Assembly (NCBI RefSeq): GCF_041378895.1
Contig: NZ_CP144212.1
Location: 585,001-649,000, forward strand
DNA: 64,000 nucleotides
Source of the DNA: Dechloromonas sp. ZY10
GTDB taxonomy: Bacteria > Pseudomonadota > Gammaproteobacteria > Burkholderiales > Rhodocyclaceae
Direction of reading: 5' to 3'
Part shown: positions 9,153-19,769 of the stretch, one piece after another
Numbering within the stretch: the stretch's first letter is position 1
How the letters are laid out: every line of letters begins with the position of its first letter
Translations under genes and position numbers: made by a program
The notes under the pieces: generated by a model
Told to the model about the DNA's origin: nothing
The model's database searches: none
Seen by the model: only the letters and a program-made list of their open reading frames with translations

Positions 9153-9611
9153 ATGCTGAGCGAAGTTGCCAAGAAAAGTCTGAACGAGATTGTCGCCGCT
9201 GCCGTGCGCGATGCCCTGCCGCTGGCGCCCAGCGACCGCTTGCGGATCGAGTGCCTGCCGGCCAGCGAATTGCACGAGCCGGAGGCCGGCGACTTGCTGG
9301 CGCAACTGATCGGCAGTTTTTCTTTCCGCCTGCTGACCGTGCTCCATCTCGATGCTGCCGCCGAGGAACTGGTCCAGGCCGGGCAGCGCTGCTGCCAGCG
9401 CATCGGCGATTACCTGCAGGGGCATTTCCACGGCGTCGGCGTCGCCCGCCCGCAGTGGCAGCAAACCGGCCTGGCCGCGCTGGTCGAGCGTTTGCGCCCG
9501 GCGCACGTGGTGCAGCATCGGGTGTGGATCAACGACCGGGTGGTGATGCACGCCTCGCTGTGCGTCAATCCCTACGCGCCGCTGCATTTCGAACATCGCG
9601 CTGCCGCCTGA
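9153..9611 (+). CDS. Hypothetical protein, 152 residues
   Basis: Not recognised. The frame MLSEVAKKSLNEIVAAAVRD... gives a soluble-looking protein of mixed charge without signal peptide or membrane segment, containing one Cys pair (RCCQRI) and a His-rich C-terminus. It is preferred over the overlapping minus frame, whose product is dominated by His, Gln and Arg as in typical antisense shadows. There is no convincing Shine-Dalgarno. It lies alone on the plus strand between menA and ubiH; the 188 nt between menA and this gene shows no other feature. Confidence 0.5.
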   Translation: MLSEVAKKSLNEIVAAAVRDALPLAPSDRLRIECLPASELHEPEAGDLLAQLIGSFSFRLLTVLHLDAAAEELVQAGQRCCQRIGDYLQGHFHGVGVARPQWQQTGLAALVERLRPAHVVQHRVWINDRVVMHASLCVNPYAPLHFEHRAAA

Positions 9612-9632
9612 GGGGGGCGGCGGGCATCTGGC

Positions 9633-10778
9633 TCAGGGCCAGGCGCGAGCGCCCCAGATCATCCGCTTGGCAACGAAATGACGGGCCGGCGGGAAGATGT
9701 CGAGCGCCCACAGCCCGAGGCCGCGCGCCAGCTTGAGCGGGGCGCAGTCGTTGGAGAAGGCCTTGACCACCTGGTCGGTGAAGAAGGCGCCGCCTTCGCG
9801 GTCGAGGCGGCGGCTGCGCGCGTAGGCGGCCAGGTCGACACGGTCGACGCCGTCACGGAGCAAAAAATCAGCCAGTTGCCAGGCATCGCGCAGGCCGAGG
9901 TTGAAGCCCTGGCCCGAGACCGGGTGCAGGGTCTGCGCGCTGTTGCCGATCCACACCTCGCGCTGCCGGTGCAGCGTCTGGCGCATCCGCAGCGCCAGCG
10001 GAAAGCGGCTGCGCGGACCGGGGGCGGCGAACTTCATATTGCGGCCGAACTGGCGTTCGAGCGCGGCGATAAAGGCGGCATCGTCAAGCGCCATCACTGC
10101 GTCGGCTTTCTCCGGCGGCAGGGTGAATACAATCGAGTATTCGTCGCCGAGCGGCAGCAAGGCCAGCGGGCCGTCCGGGGTGAAGCGTTCCCAGGCGCGG
10201 CGCTGGTGCCCCGCCTGCGGCGTTACCTCGCAAATCACCGCATGCTGGCCGTAAGCCGCAACTTTGACCCCGGCTTCGTCGCCGGGCGTGCCTTCGGCGT
10301 GCACCAGCAGCTTGCAGCGCAGGCGGCGCAACTGGCCGGCGTGGCGCAGCGCGACGGTGGCGCCGTCAGCATCGCTGGCGATGTCGAGGATTTCGGCCTC
10401 GGCGAGCAGGCGGTCGGGGGCGAGGCGAGTCGCCAGCGCAGCGGCCAGATCGCGGTAGCGGACGACGTAACCGAGTGCCGGCAGCTGGTAATCGGCGCGG
10501 TCGAGCAGAGTGCGGCCGAAGCCGTCCTTCTGCGAGATATGGATGGTTTCAATCGGCGTCGCGGCGCGGGTCGGCCAGCTTTGGATCTGTTCGAGCAGTT
10601 CGCGTGCGCCGTGCGATAAAGCCAGGGCGCGCGGGTCGGCCTGCAGTGCGCTGTGCGGGCGGCGGTCGAGCAGCAGCGACGACTGGCCGCCAGCGGCCAG
10701 CGCCAGATGCAGGGTCATCCCGACCGGGCCGGCGCCAACGATCAGGATGTCGACGTTTTCAACGGCGGTTTCAGTCAT
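9633..10778 (-). CDS. ubiH: UbiH/UbiF-family FAD-dependent hydroxylase
   Basis: Flavin monooxygenase of aerobic ubiquinone synthesis. The 381-residue product has the Rossmann FAD motif DILIVGAGPVGMTLHLALA at the start, and the family's late motif GNSAQTLHPVSGQGFNLGLRD. Its start overlaps the pepP stop by 8 nt; the pepP-ubiH pairing is the same as in E. coli and supports the UbiH assignment. The position hydroxylated on the ring differs between UbiH, UbiF and UbiI relatives and is not certain from sequence. Confidence 0.87.
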   Translation of the reverse strand: MTETAVENVDILIVGAGPVGMTLHLALAAGGQSSLLLDRRPHSALQADPRALALSHGARELLEQIQSWPTRAATPIETIHISQKDGFGRTLLDRADYQLPALGYVVRYRDLAAALATRLAPDRLLAEAEILDIASDADGATVALRHAGQLRRLRCKLLVHAEGTPGDEAGVKVAAYGQHAVICEVTPQAGHQRRAWERFTPDGPLALLPLGDEYSIVFTLPPEKADAVMALDDAAFIAALERQFGRNMKFAAPGPRSRFPLALRMRQTLHRQREVWIGNSAQTLHPVSGQGFNLGLRDAWQLADFLLRDGVDRVDLAAYARSRRLDREGGAFFTDQVVKAFSNDCAPLKLARGLGLWALDIFPPARHFVAKRMIWGARAWP

Positions 10779-12078
10779 GGCGCATTACTTCCTCAATTTC
10801 GGCCACCGTTTTCGGTGCCGTGGTGTACACGTCGCAACCGCTTTCGGTCACGCGCACGTCGTCCTCGATGCGGATGCCGATGCCGGCGAACTCCGGCGGA
10901 ATGTCGGCGCCGGGGCGGATGTAGAGGCCGGGTTCCACGGTTAACGTCATTCCCGGGCATAAAACCGTCCACTCGTCGCCGACCTTGTATTCGCCGGCGT
11001 CGTGCACGTCGAGCCCGAGCCAGTGGCCGGTGCGGTGCATGTAAAAGCGGCGGAAGTCGCCCTTTTCGATCAGGTTGTCGACGTCGCCGGTGAGCAGCTT
11101 GAGGTCGACCAGGCCCTGCGTCAGCACACGCACTGCCGCGTCGTGCGCTTCCATGAAGTGGCGGCCGGGCGCGGTGGCGGCAAAGGCGGCTTCCTGCGCG
11201 GCGAGGACGATTTCATACACCGCCTTCTGCGCCGGGCTGAAGCGGCCATTGACCGGGAAAGTGCGGGTGATGTCGGCGGCGTAGCCCTGGACCTCGCAGC
11301 CGGCGTCGATCAGTACCAGCGTGTGGTCGTTGAGCAGCTTGTTGTTGTCGACGTAGTGCAGCACGCAGGCGTTGGCGCCGCCGGCAACGATGGGCGTGTA
11401 GGCATGGGCGTCGGCGCCGCGCTTGCGGAATTCGTAAGTCAGTTCGGCTTCCAGTTCGTACTCGGCCATTTGCGGGCGGCAGGCGCGCATGGCGCGGGCG
11501 TGTCCGGCGCTGGCGATGTCGGCGGCGCGCTGCATCAGGCCGAGCTCGGCGGCATCCTTGACCAGGCGCATCGCGTCGAGTTCGGCGCGCAGGTCGTGGA
11601 TCGCGCGCGGCGCCCGCTTGCCGGCACGGGTTTGCGCGCGCACCGCGTTCAAGGCTTGGGCGATGCGCGCATCCCAGGCGGCATCGTGGCCGACGCTGTG
11701 CCACAGGTTGTCACGGTCGACCAGCAATTCGGGCAATTTCCGGTCGAAGTCTTCAATTGAATAAGCGGCGTCGAAGCCGAAGGCCGCCTTGGCCGCCTTC
11801 GGGCCGTAACGGTAGCCGTCCCAGATTTCCCGCTCTTCGTGCTTCTCGCGGCAGAACAGGATGGACTTCGCCTTCTTGCCCGGCTGCGCCCCGACCAGCA
11901 CCACCACCGCCTCCGGCTCGGGAAAGCCCGAGAGGTACCAGAAATAGCTGTCGAAACGGTAGGGAAAATGCGCATCGCGATTGCGCACGACTTCCGGCGC
12001 GGTCGGGATGATGGCGACGCCGTCGCCGATGGTCTGGAGCAGGCGCTTGCGGCGGGCGAGAAAATGGGCGTGGGTCAT
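10771..12078 (-). CDS. pepP: Xaa-Pro aminopeptidase (aminopeptidase P)
   Basis: Metalloaminopeptidase that removes an N-terminal residue preceding proline. The 435-residue protein has an N-terminal creatinase-like domain (RRKRLLQTIGDGVAIIP...YLSGFPEPEAV) and a C-terminal pita-bread catalytic domain. Metal ligands are visible: Asp in LIDAGCEVQGYAADITRTFP, His in HRTGHWLGLDVHD, Glu in LTVEPGLYI and Glu in GIRIEDDV. It overlaps murU upstream by 4 nt and ubiH downstream by 8 nt, so murU-pepP-ubiH form one tightly packed unit. Confidence 0.95.
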   Translation of the reverse strand: MTHAHFLARRKRLLQTIGDGVAIIPTAPEVVRNRDAHFPYRFDSYFWYLSGFPEPEAVVVLVGAQPGKKAKSILFCREKHEEREIWDGYRYGPKAAKAAFGFDAAYSIEDFDRKLPELLVDRDNLWHSVGHDAAWDARIAQALNAVRAQTRAGKRAPRAIHDLRAELDAMRLVKDAAELGLMQRAADIASAGHARAMRACRPQMAEYELEAELTYEFRKRGADAHAYTPIVAGGANACVLHYVDNNKLLNDHTLVLIDAGCEVQGYAADITRTFPVNGRFSPAQKAVYEIVLAAQEAAFAATAPGRHFMEAHDAAVRVLTQGLVDLKLLTGDVDNLIEKGDFRRFYMHRTGHWLGLDVHDAGEYKVGDEWTVLCPGMTLTVEPGLYIRPGADIPPEFAGIGIRIEDDVRVTESGCDVYTTAPKTVAEIEEVMRHD

Positions 12079-12797
12079 GGCTTGCTGAGTTCCTGATCGA
12101 GTTCGGCCAGTCGTTGCGGGGTGCCGACGTCGACCCAGCGGCCGGTGTGCAGGCTGGCGCTGAGGGTGCCGGCGGCGATGGCGGCGTCGAGTAGCGGGCG
12201 CAGTTTCATCGCTTGGCCGGGCGGAACGTCGGCGAACAGCGCCGGCGAGTACACCCCGATGCCGGCGTAGGTGTAGGTCGGGCCGTCGGCAAGGGCGGGG
12301 ATGACGCGGTTGCCGGCGAGGCTGAAGTCGCCGCTGCGGTGGTGCTCGGGGTTGGCGACGAAGAGCAGGTGGGCGCCGGTGGCGGGATTGGGTGGTGCCG
12401 GGTCTGCTTCCCGGTTTTTTGCCATGTCCACGGTCGACCGTAGAAAAGCCGAAAAATCGAGGTCGCAGTAGACGTCGCCATTGACCACCAGAAAGGGCTG
12501 CTCGCCGAGCAGCGGCAGTGCCTGCGCGATGCCGCCAGCGGTTTCCAGGGCGCCCGGCGGTTCGGCCGAGTAGGTGATGCGCAGGCCCCAGCGGGCGCCG
12601 TCGCCGAGCGTCTGCTCGATCTGTTCGCCGAGGTGGGCATGGTTGATCACCACCTCGTGGATGCCGGCGGCGGCGAGTTTTTCCAGGTGCCAGACGATCA
12701 GCGGCTTGCCGCCGACCGGCAGCAGCGGCTTGGGGGTGTGATCGGTCAGCGGCCGCATGCGTTCGCCGCGACCGGCGGCGAGGATCATTGCTTTCAT
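12075..12797 (-). CDS. murU: N-acetylmuramate 1-phosphate uridylyltransferase, with a palindrome-derived insertion
   Basis: Nucleotidyltransferase making UDP-MurNAc in peptidoglycan recycling. The N-terminus MKAMILAAGRGERMRPLT carries the sugar-nucleotidyltransferase signature, followed by HTPKPLLPVGGKPL, NGDVYCDLDF and a C-terminal GRWVDVGTPQRLAEL. The adjacent kinase gene amgK gives the known AmgK-MurU pair. Oddity: residues 121 to about 138 (STVDMAKNREADPAPPNP) lie between CDLDFSAFLR and AHLLFVANPEHH, where relatives, as I remember them, have a shorter loop; the DNA coding for STVDM is an exact copy of the dispersed palindrome (12431-12440). Confidence 0.88.
   Translation of the reverse strand: MKAMILAAGRGERMRPLTDHTPKPLLPVGGKPLIVWHLEKLAAAGIHEVVINHAHLGEQIEQTLGDGARWGLRITYSAEPPGALETAGGIAQALPLLGEQPFLVVNGDVYCDLDFSAFLRSTVDMAKNREADPAPPNPATGAHLLFVANPEHHRSGDFSLAGNRVIPALADGPTYTYAGIGVYSPALFADVPPGQAMKLRPLLDAAIAAGTLSASLHTGRWVDVGTPQRLAELDQELSKP
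12429..12442. repeat. Dispersed palindrome inside murU
   Basis: Exact core at 12431-12440, with CCA before and TAGAAAA after on the plus strand, the same flanks as the intergenic copies. It keeps the murU frame open. Confidence 0.8.
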
Positions 12798-12872
12798 CGG
12801 GCTAGGCTCGCGTGGTTGGGTGCCGGGAGCGCGGAGCTGCTTGCGCCTGCTCCGTGATCCTGGCAGTTCCGC

Positions 12873-13904
12873 TTAGCGCCGATACCCGATCTGCTCGGTC
12901 TGGCCGTCAAGGCGGTCGAGCAGGTTGAGCAGCGGCTTGAGTTGCACGTAGCGGCCGGCGGTCTTCTTGGCGTAAGTCATGAAGCGCGGCAGGTCTTCAA
13001 TGTACTTGTCCTTGCCGTCGCGGTACTTGAGGCGGCAGAAGATGCCGAGGACCTTGAGGTGGCGCTGCAGGCCCATCAACTCGTATTCGCGCCAGAAGTG
13101 GCCGAAGTCCTCGCGCACCGGCAGGCCGGCGGCGCGGGCCTTTTCCCAGTAGCGGACGACCCAGTCGATTTCCTGTTCTTCATCCCAGGAAATGAAGGCG
13201 TCGCGGAACAGCGAGACCACGTCGTAGCTGAGCGGCCCCATCACTGCGTCCTGGAAGTCGATGATGCCCGGCGTCAGCGTCGCTTCGCTCTCGACCACCA
13301 TCAGGTTGCGCGGCATGAAGTCGCGGTGCACGAAGACCTTGGGCTGGGCCAGCGCGCTGTTGATCAGGAACTTGAAAGTGCGGTCGAGCAGGGATTTTTC
13401 TTCGGCACTGAGCTCGATGCCGAGGTGGCGGCCGATGAACCATTCCGGGAACAGATCGAGTTCGCGGCGCAGCAAGGTCGCGTCGTAAGGCGGTAAGGTT
13501 GCGGCGGTGGTCGACTTCTGCCACTGCACCAGCACGTCGAGCACCGGGCGGATCAGGGTGTCAGCCAGCGACAGGTCGGCGTTGAGCGCATCGAGATAGC
13601 CGATGCGGCCGAGGTCGGTGAGGACCAGGAAACCGTTTTCCAGGTCCTGGTCGAGGATGCGCGGTGCCGCCAGCTTGGCCTTGGCGAGCAGCCCGGCGAC
13701 GTGGATGAAGGGGCGGCAGTTTTCCTTGTCCGGCGGCGCGTCCATCAGGATGCGGGTCGCGCCGTCCGGCCAGGTCAGACGGAAATAGCGGCGGAAACTG
13801 GCATCGGCCGAGGCCGGGGTGATCTCGACCGACTGGTTGGGGAAGCGTTCGGCGACCCATTGCGCGACCAGTTCGTCGCGGTTGACGGCAGGCTGGGTAT
13901 TCAT
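12873..13904 (-). CDS. amgK: N-acetylmuramate/N-acetylglucosamine anomeric kinase
   Basis: Phosphotransferase of the APH/choline kinase fold, 343 residues. [11 protein letters not shown] is the nucleotide-binding start; the catalytic loop [12 protein letters not shown] and the metal-binding [19 protein letters not shown] are intact. It phosphorylates recycled MurNAc at C1 so that MurU can uridylylate it, bypassing de novo synthesis. It is divergent from lptD, as in Pseudomonas. It is separated from murU by 75 nt on the same strand. Confidence 0.92.
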   Translation of the reverse strand: MNTQPAVNRDELVAQWVAERFPNQSVEITPASADASFRRYFRLTWPDGATRILMDAPPDKENCRPFIHVAGLLAKAKLAAPRILDQDLENGFLVLTDLGRIGYLDALNADLSLADTLIRPVLDVLVQWQKSTTAATLPPYDATLLRRELDLFPEWFIGRHLGIELSAEEKSLLDRTFKFLINSALAQPKVFVHRDFMPRNLMVVESEATLTPGIIDFQDAVMGPLSYDVVSLFRDAFISWDEEQEIDWVVRYWEKARAAGLPVREDFGHFWREYELMGLQRHLKVLGIFCRLKYRDGKDKYIEDLPRFMTYAKKTAGRYVQLKPLLNLLDRLDGQTEQIGYRR

Positions 13905-14003
13905 AAGACGATGGGGGAATCGAGGTTCGTTGTAGAATCACACGATTTTAGCATCCGGGGCGGGTGTCGCCCGTCGTCCCGTCCTTCTCCCCCCGTATCT
14001 TCC

Positions 14004-16520
14004 ATGGCCGTTTTCTCCCGTCGTCCGCTTGCCTTGCTGCTTTGCTGCCTCTCTGTTGGCACGCAGGCGCCTGTCGCCCAGGAGCGGGAATGGTTTGGCA
14101 GCGGCGATTCGGTCCTGCTGGCGGCGGCGGACGATCCGCCGGTACGCTTGCGCAGCGAGCGCCGCTTCAACGTGCTCGGCAAAAAGAAGAGGACGGCGCG
14201 TTCGCAGGTCGGGATCGAGCATCCGGTCGAGCTGAACAAGGAAGACCGCTATCCGATGTTCATCGTCGCCGACCGGATGGACGGGCGGACCGAAGAGCTG
14301 ACCGATGCCGAAGGCAACGTCGAACTGCGCAAGGCGGGGACGCTGGTCTATGCCGACCGCCTGCAGTATCGCCCGCTCGACGACGAAATCGACGCCCAGG
14401 GCAACGTCCGCCTGTTGCAGGAAGGCGCCGAGGTCAATACCCCGCACCTGCGCCTGAAAATCGGCGAACAGACCGGTTTTGCCGAGTCGGCCGATTACCA
14501 CATGGTGCAGGAGGTGCGCAGCCGGGTCTATCGCACGCAACAACTGGTGATGACCTATGCCGGCAGCAATGCATTGAACAGTTCCGGCGCGCCAATGATG
14601 AGCAACGTGCCGAACAACTACGGCCTGCCGACGGTCGCGCCAGCGTCGCGGCCATCGGAAGCCAGCGGCTACGCCGAGCGGATCGACTTCCAGGGGGAGA
14701 ACCGCTTCCTGCTCAGCAACAGCAGTTTCTCGACTTGCAAGCCGGGGGCTACCGACTGGTATCTGCAGGCCAAGGAAGTCAGGCTCGATTTTGACGAGGA
14801 CAAGGGCGAGGCCGAGGCGGCGACGGTCTATTTCAAGGACACCCCGATCTTCTACCTGCCCGAGGCCAGCTTTGCGCTGAACCACCAGCGGCGCTCCGGG
14901 TTCCTGCATCCTTACTATTCGGCTTCGACCAAGAATGGTTTCGACCTGACGCTGCCGTACTATGCCAACATTGCGCCCAACTATGACCTGACCCTGTTTC
15001 CGCGCTATATGGTCAAGCGTGGTTTCCAGTTGGGGGCCGAGGCGCAGCTGTTTGGTCATTACCATCGCGGCACGGTGCGCGCCGAGTTCATGCCGCAGGA
15101 TGAGATGCTGGACCGCCAGCGTTACGCCTTCAACATCCAGCACACTCACCACCTGGGCAACAACATGTCCGGGGTGATCAACTGGCAACGCGTGTCGGAC
15201 AACATGTACTGGCAGGACATGTCGTCGCGCCTGCTCAATACTTCGCAAGCACAGTTGCCGCAGCAGGTGGTGTTCAATTATTTCCCGACCCCCTGGCTGC
15301 ATACCAGCACCCAGTTCCTGCGCTACCAGACCCTGCAGATCGACCCCAATTCGACCATCGCCCGGCCTTACTTCGTCGAGCCGCAGGTCAATATCGTCGG
15401 TTTCAAGGCCAATGTACTGAAGACCGACCTCAGCCTGTTCGGCCAGTATTCGCGGTTCACCCATCCGGACAAGACCAATGGCGAGCGGATGGTCTTCTAT
15501 CCGCAGGTTTCGTTGCCGATCATCCATCCGTCGTTCCAGATCATTCCCAAGGTCGGGGTGCATCTGACCAGCTATGCCCTCACCCAGCAGTCGCAGGAAG
15601 ATCGCCTGCTCGGGCAGAAGACCTCGCTGACGCGCAGCGTGCCGACCTTCTCGCTCGATTCGACGGTGGTCTTCGAGCGCGACAGCCAGTGGCTGGGCAA
15701 GGACTATATCCAGACGCTGGAGCCGCGCCTGTACTACGTGCGCATTCCCTACCGCGATCAGACCCTGTTCCCCAACTTCGACAGCGGTCTCACCGACTTC
15801 AATTTCGCCCAGATCTTTGCCGAGAACCGTTACAGCGGCCAGGACCGGATCAACGACGCCAACCAGCTGACCGCCGCGCTGACCACCCGCTTCCTGGGGG
15901 CCGATACCGGCGCCGAATATTTCAAGGCGATGATCGGTCAGCGTTATTACTTCCAGCCGCAACGGGTAATGCTTAACGGCGAGACGCAGCGCAAGGCCGA
16001 TTTCTCCAACATCATTGTTGCCGCGAACGGCCTGGTTGCCGACCGTACTTATGTCGATGTCGCCTGGGAATACAATCACCGCGAAAGCAGCAGCGACCGT
16101 TTTTCGGCCGGGATGCGCTATCAGCCGGATTACGGCCGGGTGTTGTCGGCGAGCTACCGTTATACGCGCGACCCATTGACCGGTCAGTCGCTGGTCAAGC
16201 AGGTTGATCTGGCGGGCCAATGGCCGATTTCAGGACGCTGGTATGCCGTTGGCCGCTATAATTTCTCGCTCCGCGACAGTCAGTTGCTGGAAGCCATCGG
16301 TGGCCTCGAATACAACGAAAGCTGCTGGTCGGCCCGGCTGGTCGTGCAACGGCTGGAGGCCTTGGCCGGTTCGGCCAATACCACGGTTTTCCTGCAGCTG
16401 GAGTTGAAGGACTTCGCCAGCATCGGCTCCAATCCGATCGGCTTGTTGCATCGCAGTATCCCCGGCTTTGGCAAGGTCAATGAATTGCCGGCCAAGAGTA
16501 ACCTGTTGAACAGCTATTGA
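14004..16520 (+). CDS. lptD: LPS-assembly outer-membrane protein LptD
   Basis: Outer-membrane barrel that, with LptE, inserts lipopolysaccharide into the outer leaflet. It has 838 residues from ATG 14004 ([17 protein letters not shown], signal peptide ending near QAPVAQ). An OstA-type periplasmic domain follows ([20 protein letters not shown]...), then the long C-terminal barrel. Cysteines occur in [12 protein letters not shown] and in [11 protein letters not shown], the positions expected for the inter-domain disulphide; there is no cysteine just after the signal peptide. The open frame extends about 100 codons upstream into amgK, but that part is shadow. surA follows with a 1-nt overlap. 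Confidence 0.95.
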   Translation: MAVFSRRPLALLLCCLSVGTQAPVAQEREWFGSGDSVLLAAADDPPVRLRSERRFNVLGKKKRTARSQVGIEHPVELNKEDRYPMFIVADRMDGRTEELTDAEGNVELRKAGTLVYADRLQYRPLDDEIDAQGNVRLLQEGAEVNTPHLRLKIGEQTGFAESADYHMVQEVRSRVYRTQQLVMTYAGSNALNSSGAPMMSNVPNNYGLPTVAPASRPSEASGYAERIDFQGENRFLLSNSSFSTCKPGATDWYLQAKEVRLDFDEDKGEAEAATVYFKDTPIFYLPEASFALNHQRRSGFLHPYYSASTKNGFDLTLPYYANIAPNYDLTLFPRYMVKRGFQLGAEAQLFGHYHRGTVRAEFMPQDEMLDRQRYAFNIQHTHHLGNNMSGVINWQRVSDNMYWQDMSSRLLNTSQAQLPQQVVFNYFPTPWLHTSTQFLRYQTLQIDPNSTIARPYFVEPQVNIVGFKANVLKTDLSLFGQYSRFTHPDKTNGERMVFYPQVSLPIIHPSFQIIPKVGVHLTSYALTQQSQEDRLLGQKTSLTRSVPTFSLDSTVVFERDSQWLGKDYIQTLEPRLYYVRIPYRDQTLFPNFDSGLTDFNFAQIFAENRYSGQDRINDANQLTAALTTRFLGADTGAEYFKAMIGQRYYFQPQRVMLNGETQRKADFSNIIVAANGLVADRTYVDVAWEYNHRESSSDRFSAGMRYQPDYGRVLSASYRYTRDPLTGQSLVKQVDLAGQWPISGRWYAVGRYNFSLRDSQLLEAIGGLEYNESCWSARLVVQRLEALAGSANTTVFLQLELKDFASIGSNPIGLLHRSIPGFGKVNELPAKSNLLNSY

Positions 16521-17827
16521 TGACCATGACTCCATTCCTGCGTCGCCTGTGTGCGACTGTTGCCTGCCTGGCCCTGTTGGCTCCCGCTCTGTCGCAGGCT
16601 GCGGCTGAACCTGTCGAGGTCGACCGCATCGTTGCCGTGGTTGGCGATGAAGTGATTACCCAGGTCGAGTTGCGGGCACGCCTGCAGTCGGCGCTGCAGC
16701 AATTGCGGCGTCAGGGAACGCCGCTGCCGCCGCAGGGTGAACTGGAAAAACAGATGCTGGAGCGGCTGATTACCGACCGGGCGCAGATGCAGCATGCCAA
16801 GCAGTCGGGGATTCGCATCGACGATCTGCAGCTGGATCAGGCGATTAGTCGGATTGCCGCCGGCAACAAGATGACCCAGCAGCAGTTCCGTCAGGCGCTG
16901 GAAAAGGATGGGCTTGAGTACGCCCGCTTCCGCGAGGAAATCCGTGGCGAAATGGTGATCGCTCGGCTGCGCGAACGCGAAGTCGATAGCCGCCTGACTA
17001 TTTCCGATGGGGAAATCGATAATTTCCTGGCCGGCCAGGAGGCTACTACCGGTGAGGAATATCAACTCGCGCACATCCTGCTGCGGGCTCCCGAAGGCGC
17101 CAGCCCGGAGCAGCTGCAGAAACTGCGCTTGCGTGCCGAACAGGCCTTGAAGCGGGCGCGGGCCGGCGAAAATTTCGCGCAGCTGGCGGCGGCCTTTTCC
17201 GACGCCCCGGATGCCTTGAGCGGCGGCGACCTCGGCTGGCGTTCGGCGGACCGTTTGCCGGTCCTCTATGCCGATGCGCTGACTCGCCTGCAGGCTGGCG
17301 AGGTGAGCGAGGTGCTGCGTTCCTCCGCCGGTTTCCATATCCTCAAGCTGGTGGGCAAGCGGGGCGGCAAGGTCAATGTCGCGGTGCGCCAGACCAAGGC
17401 CCGGCATATCCTGATCCGGAGCAGCGAGGTGGTCTCCGAGAGCGAGGCCAAGCGCAAGCTTGAGATTGTCCGCGAACGGATTCAGCATGGCGCCGACTTC
17501 GCCGAGCAGGCACGCCTCTATTCGCACGACGGTTCGGCGGCCAATGGCGGCGATCTGGGCTGGCTCAACCCGGGCGATACCGTGCCCGAGTTCGAGCGGG
17601 CAATGGACGCCCTGAAACCGGGCGAGCTCAGTACTGTGGTGCAGTCGCCTTTCGGCATGCACCTGATCCAGGTGCTGGAGCGGCGTGAGCGCGACATGTC
17701 GGAGGAGCGGCAGCGGGCTGTCGCGCGGCAAGCCATCCGCGAGCGCAAGCTTGACGAGGCTTATCAGGACTGGTTGCGCCAGTTGCGTGACCGGACCTAC
17801 GTCGAAAACCGCCTCGAAGAGCAATGA
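16520..17827 (+). CDS. surA: Periplasmic chaperone / peptidyl-prolyl isomerase SurA
   Basis: Escorts outer-membrane proteins, LptD among them, across the periplasm. The signal peptide ([20 protein letters not shown]...SQAAA) leads into the SurA N domain ([18 protein letters not shown]). Two parvulin domains follow, the first beginning [18 protein letters not shown] and the second [15 protein letters not shown], each ending in the hallmark GFHILKLV or GMHLIQVLE. About 435 residues, a normal length. The start ATG at 16520 shares a base with the lptD stop (TGATG); a second ATG at 16526 is also possible. The downstream overlap with pdxA is 4 nt. Confidence 0.95.
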   Translation: MTMTPFLRRLCATVACLALLAPALSQAAAEPVEVDRIVAVVGDEVITQVELRARLQSALQQLRRQGTPLPPQGELEKQMLERLITDRAQMQHAKQSGIRIDDLQLDQAISRIAAGNKMTQQQFRQALEKDGLEYARFREEIRGEMVIARLREREVDSRLTISDGEIDNFLAGQEATTGEEYQLAHILLRAPEGASPEQLQKLRLRAEQALKRARAGENFAQLAAAFSDAPDALSGGDLGWRSADRLPVLYADALTRLQAGEVSEVLRSSAGFHILKLVGKRGGKVNVAVRQTKARHILIRSSEVVSESEAKRKLEIVRERIQHGADFAEQARLYSHDGSAANGGDLGWLNPGDTVPEFERAMDALKPGELSTVVQSPFGMHLIQVLERRERDMSEERQRAVARQAIRERKLDEAYQDWLRQLRDRTYVENRLEEQ

Positions 17828-18843
17828 ACCCGCCGCTGATCGCCGTCACCAGCGGCGAACCTGCCGGGATCGGCCCCGAACTCTGCCTGCAACTGGCCGG
17901 TCGCCGTTTCGGCGCAGCCCTGCCGGTGGTTTTGTGCGACCGCGAACTGCTGCGCCAGCGCGCAGCCGATCTCGGCATTGCAGTTGAGCTGCGCGAATAT
18001 TTGCCCGCTCAGCCGGTCGACCGTGAATCTGGTCCCAACACCCTGTGGGTGCTGCACCAGCCTCTACGCGCAGCGAGCGTTGCCGGTCAGCTTGACCCGG
18101 CCAATGGCGCTTATGTGCTGGAACTGCTCGACCGAGCCTTGGCCGGCTGCGTTGCCGGTGAATTTGCCGCGATGGCGACGGCACCGGTGCACAAAGGGGT
18201 GATCAATGCGGCCGGCGTGCCCTTTACCGGTCACACAGAGTATCTTGCCGAAAAGACCGGTACGCCGCTGGTGGTGATGATGCTCGCCGGCAATACCGAG
18301 CGCGGTCCCTTGCGGGTGGCGCTGGCAACCACCCACCTCCCCTTGCGCGCGGTGCCCGACGCCATTACCGGCGAATTGCTGGAACAGACGCTGGAAATCA
18401 TTGCCCACGACCTGCGCAGCAAATACGGACTGGCGGCCCCGCGCATCCTGGTGGCCGGCCTTAACCCGCATGCCGGCGAGGGCGGTTACCTCGGGCGCGA
18501 GGAAATCGAAGTCATCAGCCCGGTGCTGGAGCGTTTGCGTGCACGCGGCTTGTACCTTTCCGGGCCGCATCCGGCCGATACCATGTTTACTCCGCCGGTG
18601 CTCGCCGGCGGCGATGCGGTGCTGGCGATGTATCACGATCAGGGGCTGACCGCGCTCAAGTACGCAACCTTTGGTCACGGCATCAATGTCACGCTCGGTT
18701 TGCCGATCATCCGTACTTCGGTTGATCATGGGACCGCACTCGAACTTGCCGGTAGCGGCCGCGCCGATCCCGGCAGCCTCTTCGAGGCGGTTACCGAAGC
18801 GGCGCGGATGGCCGCTTGCGGCGGTGCCTCGGCCCGGTCCTGA
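17824..18843 (+). CDS. pdxA: 4-hydroxythreonine-4-phosphate dehydrogenase
   Basis: NAD-dependent enzyme in the deoxyxylulose-5-phosphate route to pyridoxal phosphate. The 339-residue protein starts [20 protein letters not shown]. It shows [40 protein letters not shown] and [11 protein letters not shown] with the metal-binding His and Asp. It is the third gene of lptD-surA-pdxA-rsmA, a conserved order. An exact palindrome core lies at 18014-18023 and encodes PVDRE; here the flanks do not match the intergenic copies well. Epd, an earlier enzyme of the same route, is encoded at 38.7 kb. Confidence 0.95.
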   Translation: MNPPLIAVTSGEPAGIGPELCLQLAGRRFGAALPVVLCDRELLRQRAADLGIAVELREYLPAQPVDRESGPNTLWVLHQPLRAASVAGQLDPANGAYVLELLDRALAGCVAGEFAAMATAPVHKGVINAAGVPFTGHTEYLAEKTGTPLVVMMLAGNTERGPLRVALATTHLPLRAVPDAITGELLEQTLEIIAHDLRSKYGLAAPRILVAGLNPHAGEGGYLGREEIEVISPVLERLRARGLYLSGPHPADTMFTPPVLAGGDAVLAMYHDQGLTALKYATFGHGINVTLGLPIIRTSVDHGTALELAGSGRADPGSLFEAVTEAARMAACGGASARS

Positions 18844-18980
18844 GTTGCGCAGGTCTTTGGCAAGTCATCGAATGGATCAATTCATGCCCGGGTTCGGGCG
18901 TAACCGCCGGGCCGCGCCCCTGTCGCTTCCCGGCACGCTGTCGTTGTTGACCGACGGCGGCCAAGCGGAGTGAATCGCTG

Positions 18981-19769
18981 ATGAAAAAACCGGTAGCTGG
19001 TACTTCCCACGTTGCCCGCAAGCGTTTTGGCCAGAATTTCCTGGTCGACCGTGGAATTATCGACGGCATCGTCAGTGCGGTGAATCCGCAGGCCGGCGAG
19101 ATCGTGGTCGAGATCGGCCCCGGTCTTGGCGCGCTGACCGAGCCGTTGCTGCAACGGGTGGCGCAGTTGCACGTGGTCGAAATCGACCGCGACCTGATCG
19201 CCCGTCTGCGTCAGAAACACGCGCCGGAACGCCTGGCGATCCATGAAGGCGATGCGCTGGCCTTCGATTTTGCGACTATCGGTAGTCGCCTCAAACTGGT
19301 CGGCAACCTGCCCTACAATATTTCGACACCGTTGCTCTTTCACTTGGCGAACTACGCCGAGCAGGTGACGGACATGCATTTCATGCTGCAGAAGGAAGTC
19401 GTCGAGCGCATGGTTGCCGAGCCCGGTACCGCCGATTTCGGCAGGCTGTCGGTGATGTTGCAGTACCGTTTCTGGCTTGAATGGCTGCTCGACGTGCCGC
19501 CGGAGAGCTTCGATCCGGCGCCGAAGGTCGATTCAGCCGTGGTGCGCCTGATCCCCAAGCCGAAAAGCGAATTGACTGCGAAAAACGAGCAGAAGCTGGA
19601 GCAGGTGGTGCTGGCAGCGTTTTCACAGCGGCGCAAGATGCTGCGCAACACGCTCAAGGGCGTACTCGACGACGCCGGCTTTGCCGCGCTCGGCATCGCG
19701 CCGACCGAGCGTGCCGAAAACCTGCAGGTTGCCGACTACATCGCGATTGCCAACTACTTGTCGGCCTGA
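18981..19769 (+). CDS. rsmA: 16S rRNA dimethyladenosine transferase
   Basis: Dimethylates two adjacent adenines in helix 45 of 16S rRNA during ribosome assembly. The 262-residue protein has [19 protein letters not shown], the SAM-binding [14 protein letters not shown], and the catalytic [14 protein letters not shown]. It follows pdxA after a 137-nt gap without a visible terminator. The 3' end overlaps the convergent STAS-like gene by 16 nt, so the two transcripts must collide or share a terminator region. Confidence 0.96.
   Translation: MKKPVAGTSHVARKRFGQNFLVDRGIIDGIVSAVNPQAGEIVVEIGPGLGALTEPLLQRVAQLHVVEIDRDLIARLRQKHAPERLAIHEGDALAFDFATIGSRLKLVGNLPYNISTPLLFHLANYAEQVTDMHFMLQKEVVERMVAEPGTADFGRLSVMLQYRFWLEWLLDVPPESFDPAPKVDSAVVRLIPKPKSELTAKNEQKLEQVVLAAFSQRRKMLRNTLKGVLDDAGFAALGIAPTERAENLQVADYIAIANYLSA

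Noticed and set aside
8961..9596. Minus-strand frame of 211 codons opposite the hypothetical gene at 9153
   Set aside because: Its composition is rich in His, Gln and Arg, as expected for the antisense of a GC-rich gene, and its end overlaps the menA start region.
13938..16220. 760-codon minus-strand frame inside lptD
   Set aside because: Antisense shadow of a clear LptD; no domain recognised and composition is shadow-like.
19042..19051. Near-palindrome TGGTCGACCG in rsmA
   Set aside because: It encodes the conserved FLVDR motif of the family; no matching flanks.
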